In this document: positions 15,561 through 24,255 of the stretch, in pieces
Position numbering within the stretch: position 1 is the stretch's first letter
How the letters are laid out: each line of letters begins with the position of its first letter
Source of the DNA: Lacipirellulaceae bacterium
GTDB taxonomy: Bacteria > Planctomycetota > Planctomycetia > Pirellulales > Lacipirellulaceae
Length of the DNA: 64,000 nucleotides
Direction: 5' to 3'
Assembly: GCA_040218535.1 (NCBI GenBank)
Contig: JAVJRG010000009.1
Coordinates: forward strand, 1 to 64,000
The notes under the pieces: model-generated
The model's database searches: none
What the model saw: only the letters and a program-made list of their open reading frames with translations
What the model was told of the DNA's origin: nothing
Program-made: the position numbers and the translations under genes

Positions 15561-16400
15561 ATGTGCCGACTCTATGGACTACTTGCTAACGAACCCACGA
15601 AAGTAGAATGCACCTTAGTGCACGCACAAAATGCTCTTCTCCACCAGAGCCGTTCTGACTTAAGAGGGCACACGCACTCGGATGGTTGGGGAATCGGGTG
15701 CTATGCGAATTCCAAACCAACTTGCGAGCGCCGAGCGACTGCGGCCCATGAGGATCTGTGGTTCAGTGCAACTGCCGAGAGGACTTACTCGCAAGCGGTC
15801 GTCGCTCACGTACGACGAGCGACCGTCGGAAACCCAAGCTTAGAGAACTCCCATCCCTTTGTTTATGGTTGCTGGACGTTTGCCCATAATGGCACGCTGG
15901 CCAACTTCAAGCTGCACGAGCATCAACTTGCCGAGGAGATCAGCAGTTCACTGCTTGGCTGTCGTCATGGCAGCACTGACAGCGAGCTGATCTTCTTGTG
16001 GCTCTTAAGTCTTTTCGAGAATGAGGGCATCTCACTTCGCGCCGCTAATGCGGATGCCAGCCGCTCGATTGAGATTGTCTCAAGTGCCTTGTCTCAACTC
16101 GAATCATGGTCTGCAGAAATTACGTCGGAGAAAATGAATAAGCTGAACTTCGTTCTAACGAATGGAGAGTTCTTACTGGCGACTCGCTGGAACCACACCC
16201 TCTACTACACGGAGCGAATCGGTGTTCACGACTGCGAAATCTGTGGCATCCCTCATATTCAACATGCACGCGACCACGAATATCGGGCCTGCGTCGTTGC
16301 CTCTGAGCCTATCTCCGACGAGCCATGGAAGCTGGTCCCCAATCACTCAATTCTACTAGCTGACAGCAAAGTTAGACCCTGTATTTACCCTGCTGACTAG
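15561..16400 (+). CDS. Class II glutamine amidotransferase (YafJ/EgtC-like)
   Basis: 279 residues. MCRLYGL places the catalytic Cys at position 2 after Met removal. SDGWGIGCYAN, HVRRATVG and HPFVYGCWTFAHNGTL are the standard Ntn-glutaminase motifs. Such a domain releases ammonia from glutamine, or cleaves a gamma-glutamyl amide as in ergothioneine synthesis. The start at 15561 is fixed by the need for Cys2. It ends 2 bp before an ATP-grasp gene, suggesting that both act on one product. No synthase domain is attached, so the acceptor is unknown. Confidence 0.87.
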   Translation: MCRLYGLLANEPTKVECTLVHAQNALLHQSRSDLRGHTHSDGWGIGCYANSKPTCERRATAAHEDLWFSATAERTYSQAVVAHVRRATVGNPSLENSHPFVYGCWTFAHNGTLANFKLHEHQLAEEISSSLLGCRHGSTDSELIFLWLLSLFENEGISLRAANADASRSIEIVSSALSQLESWSAEITSEKMNKLNFVLTNGEFLLATRWNHTLYYTERIGVHDCEICGIPHIQHARDHEYRACVVASEPISDEPWKLVPNHSILLADSKVRPCIYPAD

Positions 16401-16402
16401 CC

Positions 16403-17905
16403 ATGAACGTGCCATCATTCACAGTTGTGAAGCAATATGAACCTAAAGTTGGGGAAGAACGGTTAGGCTCGGCCATTGACCTTGCAGACCAGATACTCAA
16501 AGAGCGGCCTTCCCTGCGGCTAACGAGTGAATTCCAAGCCTTGGTCCCAGAGCGTATTAGTCCGGCTCCTACTTTACATCTCGATGACCTTTCAGAAATT
16601 CGACGACTCAAGTCTCTTAGCAATGCTTGTTACTTCCAAGAACGTGCACGGCTTCGTGCTTCGGAAGATGACATGGTTGCAGTTTGCGGACCGGAGACTG
16701 CAGCGTACGAGGATTATTGCCGCGAACAGTTGGGGCTGGGAAGCGTTCGGTGGCTTCATCCGAAGCCTCGTGCCAGATTAGATCAACTAGCCGGGGCATG
16801 CTGGGAAGATGATGTTGTCCGAACCGAACTGATTTGTCGGGTTCTTAGCGATGAACTCGTTTACCTGCATCCCCACATGGGTTGTTTACCCGTCTGGGAA
16901 CTCGCTTCCCTCCTTAGCCACGAATCCGGGAGGAGCATTCAAGTCATTGCCCCGCCACCCCAACTAACGGCCTGGGTAAACAACAAACTCGAATTCGCTA
17001 CCATCGTTCAAAAGCTTTTAGGAGAGCGATATGTTCCGAGGACCGTCTCCGCTGGCTGCTATGCCACGCTAGCAGACCGCGTGATGGAAATCACTTCGTC
17101 TTGCAAAACGATTGGAATCAAAGTTACGAATTCAGCAGGAGGCAAAGGCATTGCCATTCTGGATGGGGCTAGCTTGCACAATCAGACTTTGAGCGGGCTT
17201 CGTACTCATCTGCAGTCGGAACTTGAATCTTTCCAATGGGATGGCCAGTCTGAACTGATTATCAACTGCTGGGAGACGGCGATTGCCTGCTCACCCTCGG
17301 CTCAGTTGTGGATTCCGCCTCCACAACAAGGGGGACCGATAATCGAAGGCATTTTCATGCAAGCCATGTCTGATCGACTTACCGACTTCAAGGGGAGCGA
17401 AGCTGCCGTTCTTCCTGAACCGCAAATGCAGGAAATCGTCGACAAAAGTTATCTAATTAGTTTGCTCTTTCAGCGGCTTGGCTATATGGGTAGGTGCTCG
17501 TTCGACCTCTTACTGGTAGGTGACGGTCTAGAAGACAGTCGCGTTGAATTTATCGAGTGCAATGGTAGATGGGGAGGAACCTCGGCTCCGATGACGCTGA
17601 TGAACCGCTTGTTCGATGATTGGAAGGAGCAACCTTACATCAGTCGCATAGTTACGGTGAATCATCTCAGCTCAGTGGGATTCAGCGAATTGAAGGACTC
17701 GCTAACGGACATTCTCTACAGTCAATCAGCAAAAAACGGTCGCGTTATCATCATCCTGCCAGGACGTGTTGCTTTCTGTAGTGAGATTGAATTGATCATT
17801 CTTGGTTCGACAACTATTGAAGCGAAAGAGTTCTTAGATGGTGTGATTCTGCCGAGGCTTCATAGGCTTGTCGACGACTACGATTTGGCTAGCGGCATCC
17901 ACTGA
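16403..17905 (+). CDS. ATP-grasp ligase-like protein
   Basis: 500 residues. The N-terminal ~190 residues read as a pre-ATP-grasp region (VCGPETAAYEDYCREQLGLG; LSDELVYLHPHMGCLPVWEL). Residues about 200-440 carry ATP-grasp features: KVTNSAGGKGIAIL (phosphate-binding loop with Lys), paired acidic strands, and FIECNGRWGGTSAPMTLMNR (metal-binding Glu-Asn). The C-terminal 60 residues are extra. It resembles the peptide or amide ligases of the pheganomycin/PGM1 type more than carboxylases. With the adjacent class II amidotransferase it suggests a small amide- or peptide-forming pathway. Product unknown. Confidence 0.7.
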   Translation: MNVPSFTVVKQYEPKVGEERLGSAIDLADQILKERPSLRLTSEFQALVPERISPAPTLHLDDLSEIRRLKSLSNACYFQERARLRASEDDMVAVCGPETAAYEDYCREQLGLGSVRWLHPKPRARLDQLAGACWEDDVVRTELICRVLSDELVYLHPHMGCLPVWELASLLSHESGRSIQVIAPPPQLTAWVNNKLEFATIVQKLLGERYVPRTVSAGCYATLADRVMEITSSCKTIGIKVTNSAGGKGIAILDGASLHNQTLSGLRTHLQSELESFQWDGQSELIINCWETAIACSPSAQLWIPPPQQGGPIIEGIFMQAMSDRLTDFKGSEAAVLPEPQMQEIVDKSYLISLLFQRLGYMGRCSFDLLLVGDGLEDSRVEFIECNGRWGGTSAPMTLMNRLFDDWKEQPYISRIVTVNHLSSVGFSELKDSLTDILYSQSAKNGRVIIILPGRVAFCSEIELIILGSTTIEAKEFLDGVILPRLHRLVDDYDLASGIH

Positions 17906-17963
17906 TCTTGGGGCAATGGCAAGAAGGGTAGGACACTGCAGGGATGGACGCTCGGCTCCGTGT

Positions 17964-18311
17964 TCAGCTTCGTTCAGAAAGCTGATGTTCGATCCACGCA
18001 CTAATTCCATGGATCAATTCTGAAGAGTGATCCAATCTGCAGAATTCTTCATACGCACGATCCAACGCCGCCAAGCAGGCAAACGCTCGATCTCCCTTGA
18101 ATTCGCTGAGAGCAGCTCGAAGGTCTTCCATGGCATAAATCCATTGGATCGCAGCCTTCGCCGGATGACTGGGATCGTCCACATAGTTTCTCGCAACTTC
18201 CCAGTAGGCAAACCGCGCACAACAGTCAGCAAGAGATTCTTGGAGTCCCAATGTGATCGCCTCTTGAAACAGTTGGTGGACACTGGTTTTTGCTGTGCTC
18301 AGTTCACTCAT
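17964..18311 (-). CDS. Small helical protein, unknown function
   Basis: 115 residues from the ATG at 18311, which has a strong GAGGAA ribosome site; an ATG at 18359 is possible but has none. All-helical and acidic (YWEVARNYVDDPSHPAKAAI; ACLAALDRAYEEFCRLDHSS). No family recognised. It has a sigma-54 promoter at 18393 divergent from the glycosyltransferase operon, so it is a real member of the island regulon. Confidence 0.65.
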   Translation of the reverse strand: MSELSTAKTSVHQLFQEAITLGLQESLADCCARFAYWEVARNYVDDPSHPAKAAIQWIYAMEDLRAALSEFKGDRAFACLAALDRAYEEFCRLDHSSELIHGISAWIEHQLSERS

Positions 18312-18392
18312 CGGATTCCTCGACGATTCTTTGCGGTAACGATTCCAGGTGGAGAGCATTACGCATCTCTGTGAAAACTTATGGTCATCACA

Positions 18393-18408
18393 CGCAAAAG
18401 CTGTACCA
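18393..18408 (-). promoter_or_regulatory. Sigma-54 promoter (TGGTACA GCTT TTGCG)
   Basis: GG-N10-GC on the minus strand, 82 bp before the small helical protein gene. Confidence 0.75.
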
Positions 18409-18458
18409 CGACTTGGCGAACAATGCTGACCAAAACGCGAAAAGTATCACCGACTCAC

Positions 18459-18474
18459 CGTGCGAAATAGCACA
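18459..18474. promoter_or_regulatory. Activator palindrome CGTGCG AAAT AGCACA
   Basis: Matches the island consensus at 10 of 12 conserved positions, between the divergent promoters at 18393 and 18568. Confidence 0.65.
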
Positions 18475-18567
18475 CCACCTGTCACTCTGCACACTGGTCT
18501 CTTGAGCAGCAACGGAGATTCTGACAGTAGATGTCGTGAGAAACATCACATGCGCAGGGATGCTTCT

Positions 18568-18583
18568 CGGCACACGCTTTGCG
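18568..18583 (+). promoter_or_regulatory. Sigma-54 promoter (CGGCACA CGCT TTGCG)
   Basis: GG-N10-GC, 53 bp before the glycosyltransferase ATG. The 18312-18636 gap holds nothing else that I can see. Confidence 0.8.
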
Positions 18584-18636
18584 ATTTAGTGGTAGAAACG
18601 CATGTTTCGAATCTGGCAAAGAAGTGGTGATTGTTC

Positions 18637-19920
18637 ATGAAGATTCTCATGCTAACCAACACGTATCTCCCTCATGTTGGTGGAGTCGCTCGTAGCGTCC
18701 AGCAATTCGCAGCAGAGTTTCGCGACCTAGGTCATAAAGTATTGGTCGTCGCTCCCAGTTTCGATGATGACAGCGACCAAGACGACGAGGTGGTCAGAGT
18801 ACCAGCGATTAAGCATTTCGGAGGCTCGAGTTTCTCAATCCCTCTTCCTATCCCCGGACTGCTTAGCGATCGGATCGATGCATTTCAGCCTGAACTGATC
18901 CACTCGCATCATCCCTTCCTCTTGGGTGATACGGCATTGAGAATCGCCTCCTCAAGGAACTTGCCTCTCGTTTTTACGAACCACACGGTCTATGCGAAAT
19001 ATGCGCACTATGTGGTTAGCAATTCAGAGGCTCTCAAGGCATTTGTCACCGATCTGGCGACAGGCTACTGCAATCTCTGTGACGCGGTCGTTGCACCTAG
19101 TAGCTCGATCAAGCAGATGCTGATCAAGAATGGCGTTGAGCGGCCGATCGAAGTGATCCCAACTGGCGTTGACTTGAAGAAGTTCACCCTGGGAGACAGA
19201 AAGGGATTTCGAGAGAATCATGCCATCCCAGATAGGGCTTTCCTGGTGGGACATGTGGGTCGGCTGGCACCCGAGAAGAGTATCGCCTTCCTTGCCGAGG
19301 CTGTGGCTGAGTTTGTCGCGTCCAACAAGAGATCTTGGTTCCTGGTCGCGGGAACCGGTCCATGTGATGAGGAGATCCTTTCGACCTTCATCAAAAAGGG
19401 AGTGGCAGATCGACTTGTGATTCTCGGGGAATTGCCGAGTCAGGAGCTCGTAGACGCGTACTACGCAATGGATACGTTTGCCTTCGCCTCCCTTTCTGAG
19501 ACTCAGGGGATGGTAGTCACTGAAGCAATGGCAGCGGGCACTCCTGTCGTGGCTATTGATGGGCCGGGTGTTAGGGAAGCCGTCCGAAATGGAATGAATG
19601 GTCTTCTATTACCAACGCAGGAGGTGTCGAGTTTCTCTGCTGCGCTACGTTCCATCGAGAGCCTGGGCGACGAAGCTCTAAGTCGAATGAAAATAGGTGC
19701 CCTTGCGACCGCTAGCGAATCTTCAATGACAGTAAGTGCTGAGCGAACTCTCAAGCTCTACGATCGGCTTCTAAATCAAGAAACTTTGCAGCATCACCAA
19801 GATGCCTGGACTTTCCTGGGCCATCGCGTAACTCAAGAATGGAAACTCTGGGAGAACATGCTGCTCGCAGCCGGTGACGCCCTACTCAAACACGAAAGCG
19901 TCGCCGAGCCATGTATGTAA
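18637..19920 (+). CDS. GT4-family glycosyltransferase
   Basis: 427 residues with the GT-B fold of family 4 (phosphatidylinositol mannosyltransferase or diacylglycerol glucosyltransferase type): MKILMLTNTYLPHVGGVARS start, IHSHHPFLLGDTALR, VIPTGVDLKKF, GHVGRLAPEKSIAFL (phosphate loop), and ETQGMVVTEAMAAGTPVVA (the E-x7-E nucleotide-sugar motif). A C-terminal extension of about 45 residues follows. It would transfer a sugar from a nucleotide sugar to a lipid or glycan at the cytoplasmic face of the membrane. Its stop lies 10 bp inside the next gene, so the two are coupled. Confidence 0.85.
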   Translation: MKILMLTNTYLPHVGGVARSVQQFAAEFRDLGHKVLVVAPSFDDDSDQDDEVVRVPAIKHFGGSSFSIPLPIPGLLSDRIDAFQPELIHSHHPFLLGDTALRIASSRNLPLVFTNHTVYAKYAHYVVSNSEALKAFVTDLATGYCNLCDAVVAPSSSIKQMLIKNGVERPIEVIPTGVDLKKFTLGDRKGFRENHAIPDRAFLVGHVGRLAPEKSIAFLAEAVAEFVASNKRSWFLVAGTGPCDEEILSTFIKKGVADRLVILGELPSQELVDAYYAMDTFAFASLSETQGMVVTEAMAAGTPVVAIDGPGVREAVRNGMNGLLLPTQEVSSFSAALRSIESLGDEALSRMKIGALATASESSMTVSAERTLKLYDRLLNQETLQHHQDAWTFLGHRVTQEWKLWENMLLAAGDALLKHESVAEPCM

Positions 19921-22367
19921 AGTGGACAGGCTGGTTTCCTCGGATTCGACGATGGTTCAGCCGGGGCGAGTTGGCAAGACGCATCCTCAAAGTGCCGCGA
20001 ATTCCGGGTCAATCCGAAGCGGATGGCTTGATCCTTATCCAGATCGATGGTCTTTCCAAGAGCGAACTCGAACTAGCGATCACCTACGGGAGGGTGCCGT
20101 TCTTGAGACGGCTCCTCAAGCGTGAGCGATACCGCCTTCACACGATGTACTCTGGTGTCCCCTCGACAACACCAAGTGTCCAAGCAGAGCTGTTCTACGG
20201 CGTAAGGTGTGCCGTGCCAGCCTTTAGTTATCGCTCATCTGCCTTAAAGAGAGCAGTGAGGATGGCAGAGCCAGAGGCGGCAGAAATCGTTGAGACGAAG
20301 ATATCTAAAAGCCGTGAGGGGCTCCTTGATTCGGGGAGTGCCTACTGCGATGTCTACAGTGGCGGAGCATCTGAGACGCATTTTTGTGCACAGAACCTGG
20401 GGTGGGGAGGTTTTGTTCGATCGGTCAGTCCGGTACGAATGTTGATGTTGGTAACTCTTTACGCTTGGAGTCTAGTGAGGGCTATTGGACTTGCTCTTGC
20501 GGAACTCTTCCTAGCACTAAGAGATTTCGTGACAGGGAAATTAAACGGAAGTGAACTCTGGCATGAGTTGCTCTTCATCCCATCCAGAGTGAGTGTTGGG
20601 GTCCTGCTCAGAGAACTTGTTGCAGCGGGGGTGGCACTAGATATAGCCCGAGGCGTTCCAAGAATTCACTGCAATTTTTTGGGCTACGACGAACAGGCTC
20701 ATCGACGTGGCCCCAGTTCAAAACTCGCAAGATGGAGCCTCAGGGGAATTGATCGCGTTGTCAGGTTGATCTGGAAAGCAGCGCATCGCTCACCACACCG
20801 GCACTACGATGTTTGGATCTACTCCGATCATGGGCAAGAAGCGACGGCTCCGTACGAGCAGAAGTATGGTCGTACGATTCAAGAGGCGATTGGAAGAGTC
20901 GTCTCCGAGGTCCAACGCGTTGAATTTCGTCTACCAACCAAGGCGTTGCGTCACCCCGGAATCGACCGCTCGCGTTGGATCGGCGGGGGACGCATCGCGA
21001 GAGCAATATTTGATCGTGAGCCACCACACGGCGAAACGACAGACGAATTGCCGGTTGTGGTCGCGAATGGCCCTATTGGGCTGGTCTATTTGTCGCACTC
21101 TGCTTCAGAGGAAGAAATAAGGAAGCTTGCCAGAGCGATAGTCGACGGTACAGGATGCCCGATTGTGCTAACGGCAAAGGCGGATGGTAAAGCCATCGCT
21201 CACAGAAGGTCAGGCGAGTACCTATTGCCAGAACAAGCAAGCAGCGTGTTGGGCGAGGGACATCCGTTTCTCAGAGAAGCAGCAGAAGATCTCGTTCGCT
21301 TGGTGCATCACCCTGACTCTGGGGACCTAGTCTTGAGCGGTTGGAACCCCAAGGGAGAGCCACTCTCATTCGCGCTCCAGCACGGAGCGCATGGCGGTCC
21401 TGGTGCAGCAGAGACAAACGCTTTTGTTCTCGCACCACCCGATACTCGACTTGAGGCGAAGGGTGGAAACGTGCTAAGGCCCAACGACCTCAGGAACGCA
21501 GGACTAGCTCATCTGTGCGAGCGGAATGGCTTTTCTATTTCCAAGGCAACGGAGCGTTCTAACACCGGTTTTCGTCCTCGTTTCCGCATGCTGACCTACA
21601 ACGTCCATAGCTGCATCGGTATGGACAATCGCCTCTCACCAGCACGAATAGCACGCGTGATCGCTCGCAGTCAGGCGGACGTCGTCGCACTCCAAGAGCT
21701 AGATGTGGTGCGAAAACGAACCGGACATATCGATCAAGCGCATGAGATCGCACGGCACTTGGAAATGGAATTCCACTTCCATCCAGCTTGGTCTCTCGAA
21801 GAGGAGCTCTACGGGGATGCGATCCTCAGCCGTTATCCGATGCGGCTCGTCAAAGCCGACAAGTTGCCGAATTCACTCACAGGGAGTCACGAGCCCCGTG
21901 GTGCTCTTTGGGTCGAGATCATGCTCGGTGAGGATCGAATCCAGATTATCAACACTCATCTCGCGGTAAATTCACGCATCCATGCAATTCAGATAGAAGA
22001 ACTCGCAGGTCAGAACTGGCTGGAAAGTGCGCTCGAAAGAGGTCCAACCATCCTCTGCGGAGACTTCAACTTCGGACCGCGCTCGCCACACTACAAACGG
22101 TTGTGTAAAAAACTATCGGACTCCCAAAGCGTAGCGGGTCGTCCCTCTCCTACTTGGTTCAGTTGGAAGCCGATGAGAAGAATCGACCACATTATGATCT
22201 CACGAAAGCTTTATGTTACAAGTGCGTACGTCTGGGCGGATCATCTCGCACGGCAAGCCTCTGACCACTTACCCTTAGTCGTTGATCTTCAATTGAAAGC
22301 TGAGAGCTTCAGTGCAGACATGAATGCCCCTTCAGAATATGTGGCACCAGATTCCAACGCTTACTGA
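19911..22367 (+). CDS. Fusion of alkaline-phosphatase-superfamily and EEP nuclease/phosphatase domains
   Basis: 818 residues. Residues ~35-520 look like the type I phosphodiesterase/nucleotide pyrophosphatase branch of the alkaline phosphatase superfamily: LILIQIDGLSKSELELAI, GVPSTTPSVQAEL (nucleophile Thr/Ser region), NFLGYDEQAHRRGP, VWIYSDHGQEA (metal-binding DHG) and HGAHGGPGA. A hydrophobic stretch near 180-215 may anchor it. Residues ~556-800 form an endonuclease/exonuclease/phosphatase domain: MLTYNVHSCIGMD, VVALQELD, ILCGDFNFGP, RRIDHIMIS and ASDHLPLVVD, all catalytic motifs intact. EEP enzymes cleave phosphodiesters, including lipid headgroups. Overlap with the GT4 gene suggests joint work on a glyco- or phospholipid. 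Confidence 0.78.
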   Translation: MYVKWTGWFPRIRRWFSRGELARRILKVPRIPGQSEADGLILIQIDGLSKSELELAITYGRVPFLRRLLKRERYRLHTMYSGVPSTTPSVQAELFYGVRCAVPAFSYRSSALKRAVRMAEPEAAEIVETKISKSREGLLDSGSAYCDVYSGGASETHFCAQNLGWGGFVRSVSPVRMLMLVTLYAWSLVRAIGLALAELFLALRDFVTGKLNGSELWHELLFIPSRVSVGVLLRELVAAGVALDIARGVPRIHCNFLGYDEQAHRRGPSSKLARWSLRGIDRVVRLIWKAAHRSPHRHYDVWIYSDHGQEATAPYEQKYGRTIQEAIGRVVSEVQRVEFRLPTKALRHPGIDRSRWIGGGRIARAIFDREPPHGETTDELPVVVANGPIGLVYLSHSASEEEIRKLARAIVDGTGCPIVLTAKADGKAIAHRRSGEYLLPEQASSVLGEGHPFLREAAEDLVRLVHHPDSGDLVLSGWNPKGEPLSFALQHGAHGGPGAAETNAFVLAPPDTRLEAKGGNVLRPNDLRNAGLAHLCERNGFSISKATERSNTGFRPRFRMLTYNVHSCIGMDNRLSPARIARVIARSQADVVALQELDVVRKRTGHIDQAHEIARHLEMEFHFHPAWSLEEELYGDAILSRYPMRLVKADKLPNSLTGSHEPRGALWVEIMLGEDRIQIINTHLAVNSRIHAIQIEELAGQNWLESALERGPTILCGDFNFGPRSPHYKRLCKKLSDSQSVAGRPSPTWFSWKPMRRIDHIMISRKLYVTSAYVWADHLARQASDHLPLVVDLQLKAESFSADMNAPSEYVAPDSNAY

Positions 22368-22393
22368 ACTCTGATTATGTTCAATAGTATCCG

Positions 22394-22406
22394 GATGTAA
22401 TACATC
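22394..22406. repeat. 13-bp palindrome upstream of the formate dehydrogenase operon
   Basis: GATGTA-A-TACATC, 80 bp before the fdh ATG. The 118-bp gap contains no sigma-54 match, so this palindrome may mark a different regulator, or chance. Confidence 0.35.
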
Positions 22407-22485
22407 ATACCGATCCTCAAATAAGAGATAATGGACATCACCAAAACTCACTGATTCCTGTACCCCATTAGGGCAGGACTAAGCC

Positions 22486-24255
22486 ATGCGAAATCATTAC
22501 CATCAGTCGAGAAAGGGCAACGGAGATGCGAATAGGGCATCGCACCACGACTTACTAGAGAGCGACATTGAGAAGCAAGTTGCAATCCATGGTTCGAACG
22601 AGCAGGCCATCTTGCCCATTCTGCAAACACTGGCCAACACCAGTGTAGATCCTACCAGCAACCAACTAAATGAAGTGTCTGCTGCCACACGAACTCCGCC
22701 AGCTCAAGTCGCGGGAATTCAGTCGTTTTACACGATGCTTTCAGGCTCCGAAGGAGCGAAGATTCCTGTTCGCGTTTGTGATGGTCCTGTTTGCATGGCG
22801 CTTGGAGCAGCAGATTTTCGGAAAGCTCTCGAGGCAATCGATCGCGGGCAAGAGCGATTTCGAATCTGCCGCACGAGTTGCCTGGGCTTGTGTGACCGAG
22901 CTCCAGCAGCCTTGGTCGGAATTCATCCATGTGGTCCGCTCTCGCAGGAGGAGTTGCCTCACAGCCTCATAGTTCCCCAGAGAAGTAGCTTCACGTATTC
23001 GCAACCTCTCACTCACGAACACCGAGTAGCTATGGCTCGGCTACAACCATCGAGTGAACAAAATCCTAATGGCGGCATTCCGAAAGAAGCTTATAGATCA
23101 CTCGAATCGGCACTTTCTCAGCCAAGTGAACAGGTATTGAAAGAGATTGAGGACGCCGGACTACGCGGTTGTGGGGGGGCTGGCTTTCCTACTGCCCAAA
23201 AATGGCGGATGGTAGCACAAACCGGGGCGAAACAGAAATTCGTCATCTGCAATGCCGATGAGTCAGAGCCAGGTGCCTTCAAAGATCGAGTTCTCATGGA
23301 GGGAGATCCCCACTTAGTCATTGAAGGCATGGCGCTGACAGCTTACGCAGTTGGAGCAAACGAAGGAATCGTTTATGTGCGTGGCGAATACGAGCAAAGT
23401 GCGACGCAAATTGAACGAGCGATAGAGCAGGCCCGCCAAGCTGGGTGGCTTCGAAATCGCCTCGGAGATTCTGAATTCCTCTTTGATGTTCACGTTCATC
23501 GTGGCGCAGGTGCGTATATCTGTGGAGAGGAAACGGCTCTGCTCGAATCTCTTGAGGGGCACCGCGGTGAACCAAGGTTACGACCGCCTTATCCCACAAC
23601 TCAGGGATACCTGGGCCAACCAACGGTCGTAAACAATGTTGAAACCCTCTGCTTGGTCCCGCCGATCGTGCAGAGAGGTGGAGCCTGGTATCGGAACATT
23701 GGTCACCGTGGAACTTCGGGTACGAAAGTCTTAACGTTGTCGGGCCACATCAAGCGTGCTGGTGCCTTTGAAGCACCCCTCGGCTTGACCGTCAGGGAGG
23801 CGATCGACTGGTTCGGCGCTGGGATGCGAGAAGGCAGTCGATTCAAAATGGCGCTCACCGGAGGTGCTGCCGGCACATTCGTACCCGCTGATTTACTTGA
23901 TACACCGCTCGACTATGGGGCAATTGAAGAAGGAGTTGCCTTAGGGTCGGGGGTTATTATGGTATTCGACGAGTCGATCTCTGCGGTCGATACTCTAAGC
24001 TGGGTATTGAAGTTTTTCCGCAATGAGTCTTGTGGGAAGTGCACTCCTTGTCGTGAAGGATCATCAGTCGCTTGCAACATCGTTGATCGCATCGCTCATG
24101 GCAACGGATGCTCAGGCGATTTCTCTCGGCTGAGGCAGCTAGCACGGATGCTCGATTTAACCTCTCTCTGTGGTCTGGGAAAATCGATAGCTCTGCCAAT
24201 TGGTAGTGCCCTAAATCATTTCGCTGAAGATTTCTTGGTACGAGGTGCATCATGA
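22486..24255 (+). CDS. NAD-dependent formate dehydrogenase beta subunit, NuoE-NuoF fusion
   Basis: 589 residues. Residues ~20-150 are a thioredoxin-like [2Fe-2S] NuoE/FdsG domain with cysteines in RVCDGPVCMALGA and RTSCLGLCDRAP. Residues ~190-570 are NuoF/FdsB: GCGGAGFPTAQKW (NADH site), NADESEPGAFKDR (FMN/NAD loop), GAGAYICGEETALLESLEG, and ESCGKCTPCREGSS (4Fe-4S ligands). It passes electrons from the formate site to NAD+ through FMN, or in reverse for CO2 reduction. The gene overlaps the alpha subunit by ATGA. No sigma-54 promoter was found in front, so it may be read through from the GT4 operon. Confidence 0.9.
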   Translation: MRNHYHQSRKGNGDANRASHHDLLESDIEKQVAIHGSNEQAILPILQTLANTSVDPTSNQLNEVSAATRTPPAQVAGIQSFYTMLSGSEGAKIPVRVCDGPVCMALGAADFRKALEAIDRGQERFRICRTSCLGLCDRAPAALVGIHPCGPLSQEELPHSLIVPQRSSFTYSQPLTHEHRVAMARLQPSSEQNPNGGIPKEAYRSLESALSQPSEQVLKEIEDAGLRGCGGAGFPTAQKWRMVAQTGAKQKFVICNADESEPGAFKDRVLMEGDPHLVIEGMALTAYAVGANEGIVYVRGEYEQSATQIERAIEQARQAGWLRNRLGDSEFLFDVHVHRGAGAYICGEETALLESLEGHRGEPRLRPPYPTTQGYLGQPTVVNNVETLCLVPPIVQRGGAWYRNIGHRGTSGTKVLTLSGHIKRAGAFEAPLGLTVREAIDWFGAGMREGSRFKMALTGGAAGTFVPADLLDTPLDYGAIEEGVALGSGVIMVFDESISAVDTLSWVLKFFRNESCGKCTPCREGSSVACNIVDRIAHGNGCSGDFSRLRQLARMLDLTSLCGLGKSIALPIGSALNHFAEDFLVRGAS

